Positions 63,926 to 64,000 of a stretch of 64,000 nucleotides of DNA are shown here, one piece after another; position 1 is the stretch's first letter, and each line of letters opens with the position of its first letter. A model generated the notes under the pieces. It was not told where the DNA came from. It saw nothing but the letters and a program-made list of their open reading frames with translations, and made no database searches. Made by a program: the position numbers and the translations under genes. Source of the stretch: Phaeosaccion multiseriatum. Its lineage: Eukaryota; Ochrophyta, other classes. The DNA lies in contig OZ218957.1 of assembly GCA_965112735.1 (NCBI GenBank), forward strand, positions 2,232,001 through 2,296,000, written 5' to 3'.

Positions 63926-64000
63926 GTCACTGTAGGCGTTGGACTGGCAGCCGGACAGACGGATGGAGACTTGACATACGGGCATTTGTTACGATCTTGC

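Overview
This is a GC-rich nuclear window from a eukaryote with many short introns and extreme microsatellite density. The protein families suggest a stramenopile (heterokont) lineage, probably an alga. The main pointers are a Cys/His zinc-finger repeat family of the type seen beside plant WRKY19 and common in oomycetes and algae, F-box/ankyrin-like proteins with CPW repeats, a sperm-tail PG-rich protein, Integrator, and a very large LRR protein. The lineage call is inference; no rRNA or organelle marker is present. There is no bacterial-style operon, CRISPR array or recognisable tRNA. Region by region: 0.1-6.2 kb (minus) is a complete 11-exon peroxisomal acyl-CoA oxidase ending in the PTS1 signal AKL. 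It is divergent from a 6-exon gene at 6.5-10.7 kb (plus) that joins a TUG-type ubiquitin-like domain, a PUB domain and a UBX domain, so it is probably a p97/CDC48 cofactor. 11.3-23.9 kb (minus) is a 3-exon gene for Integrator subunit 1, inflated to about 3,930 residues by low-complexity inserts. 24.3-26.1 kb (plus) is a 3-exon PG-rich, probably axonemal, protein. 26.1-34.9 kb is the accessory part: tandem copies of a zinc-finger repeat gene. The first copy is interrupted by four 5'-truncated insertions of one non-LTR retrotransposon, all in the same orientation, at the same codons of the finger motif, with target-site duplications. A MITE-like element built round a minisatellite lies in the third unit. 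35-54.4 kb (plus) is one giant gene of about 27 exons encoding an LRR protein with a duplicated downstream module. 54.7-55.1 kb is a foldback element. 55.1-58.2 kb is a head-to-head pair of paralogous ankyrin-like genes. 58.7-62.4 kb (minus) is a 3-exon gene whose C-terminal half is a phytanoyl-CoA dioxygenase-like enzyme with a poly-Glu insert. 63.1-63.9 kb (plus) is a 3-exon GFA/CENP-V family zinc enzyme. Exon models were built by hand from GT-AG (twice GC-AG) junctions and checked for phase; in the fully modelled genes every exon keeps frame. Two patterns cut across the genes. First, a DNA motif of about 20 bases, core CAGTTGGTGATACAGCAG, occurs at least 15 times in six loci, in both orientations and different reading frames. 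Second, intron microsatellites tend to start at the 5' splice site as variants of GTGAGT or GTGCGT, and to end at the 3' splice site as pyrimidine repeats.
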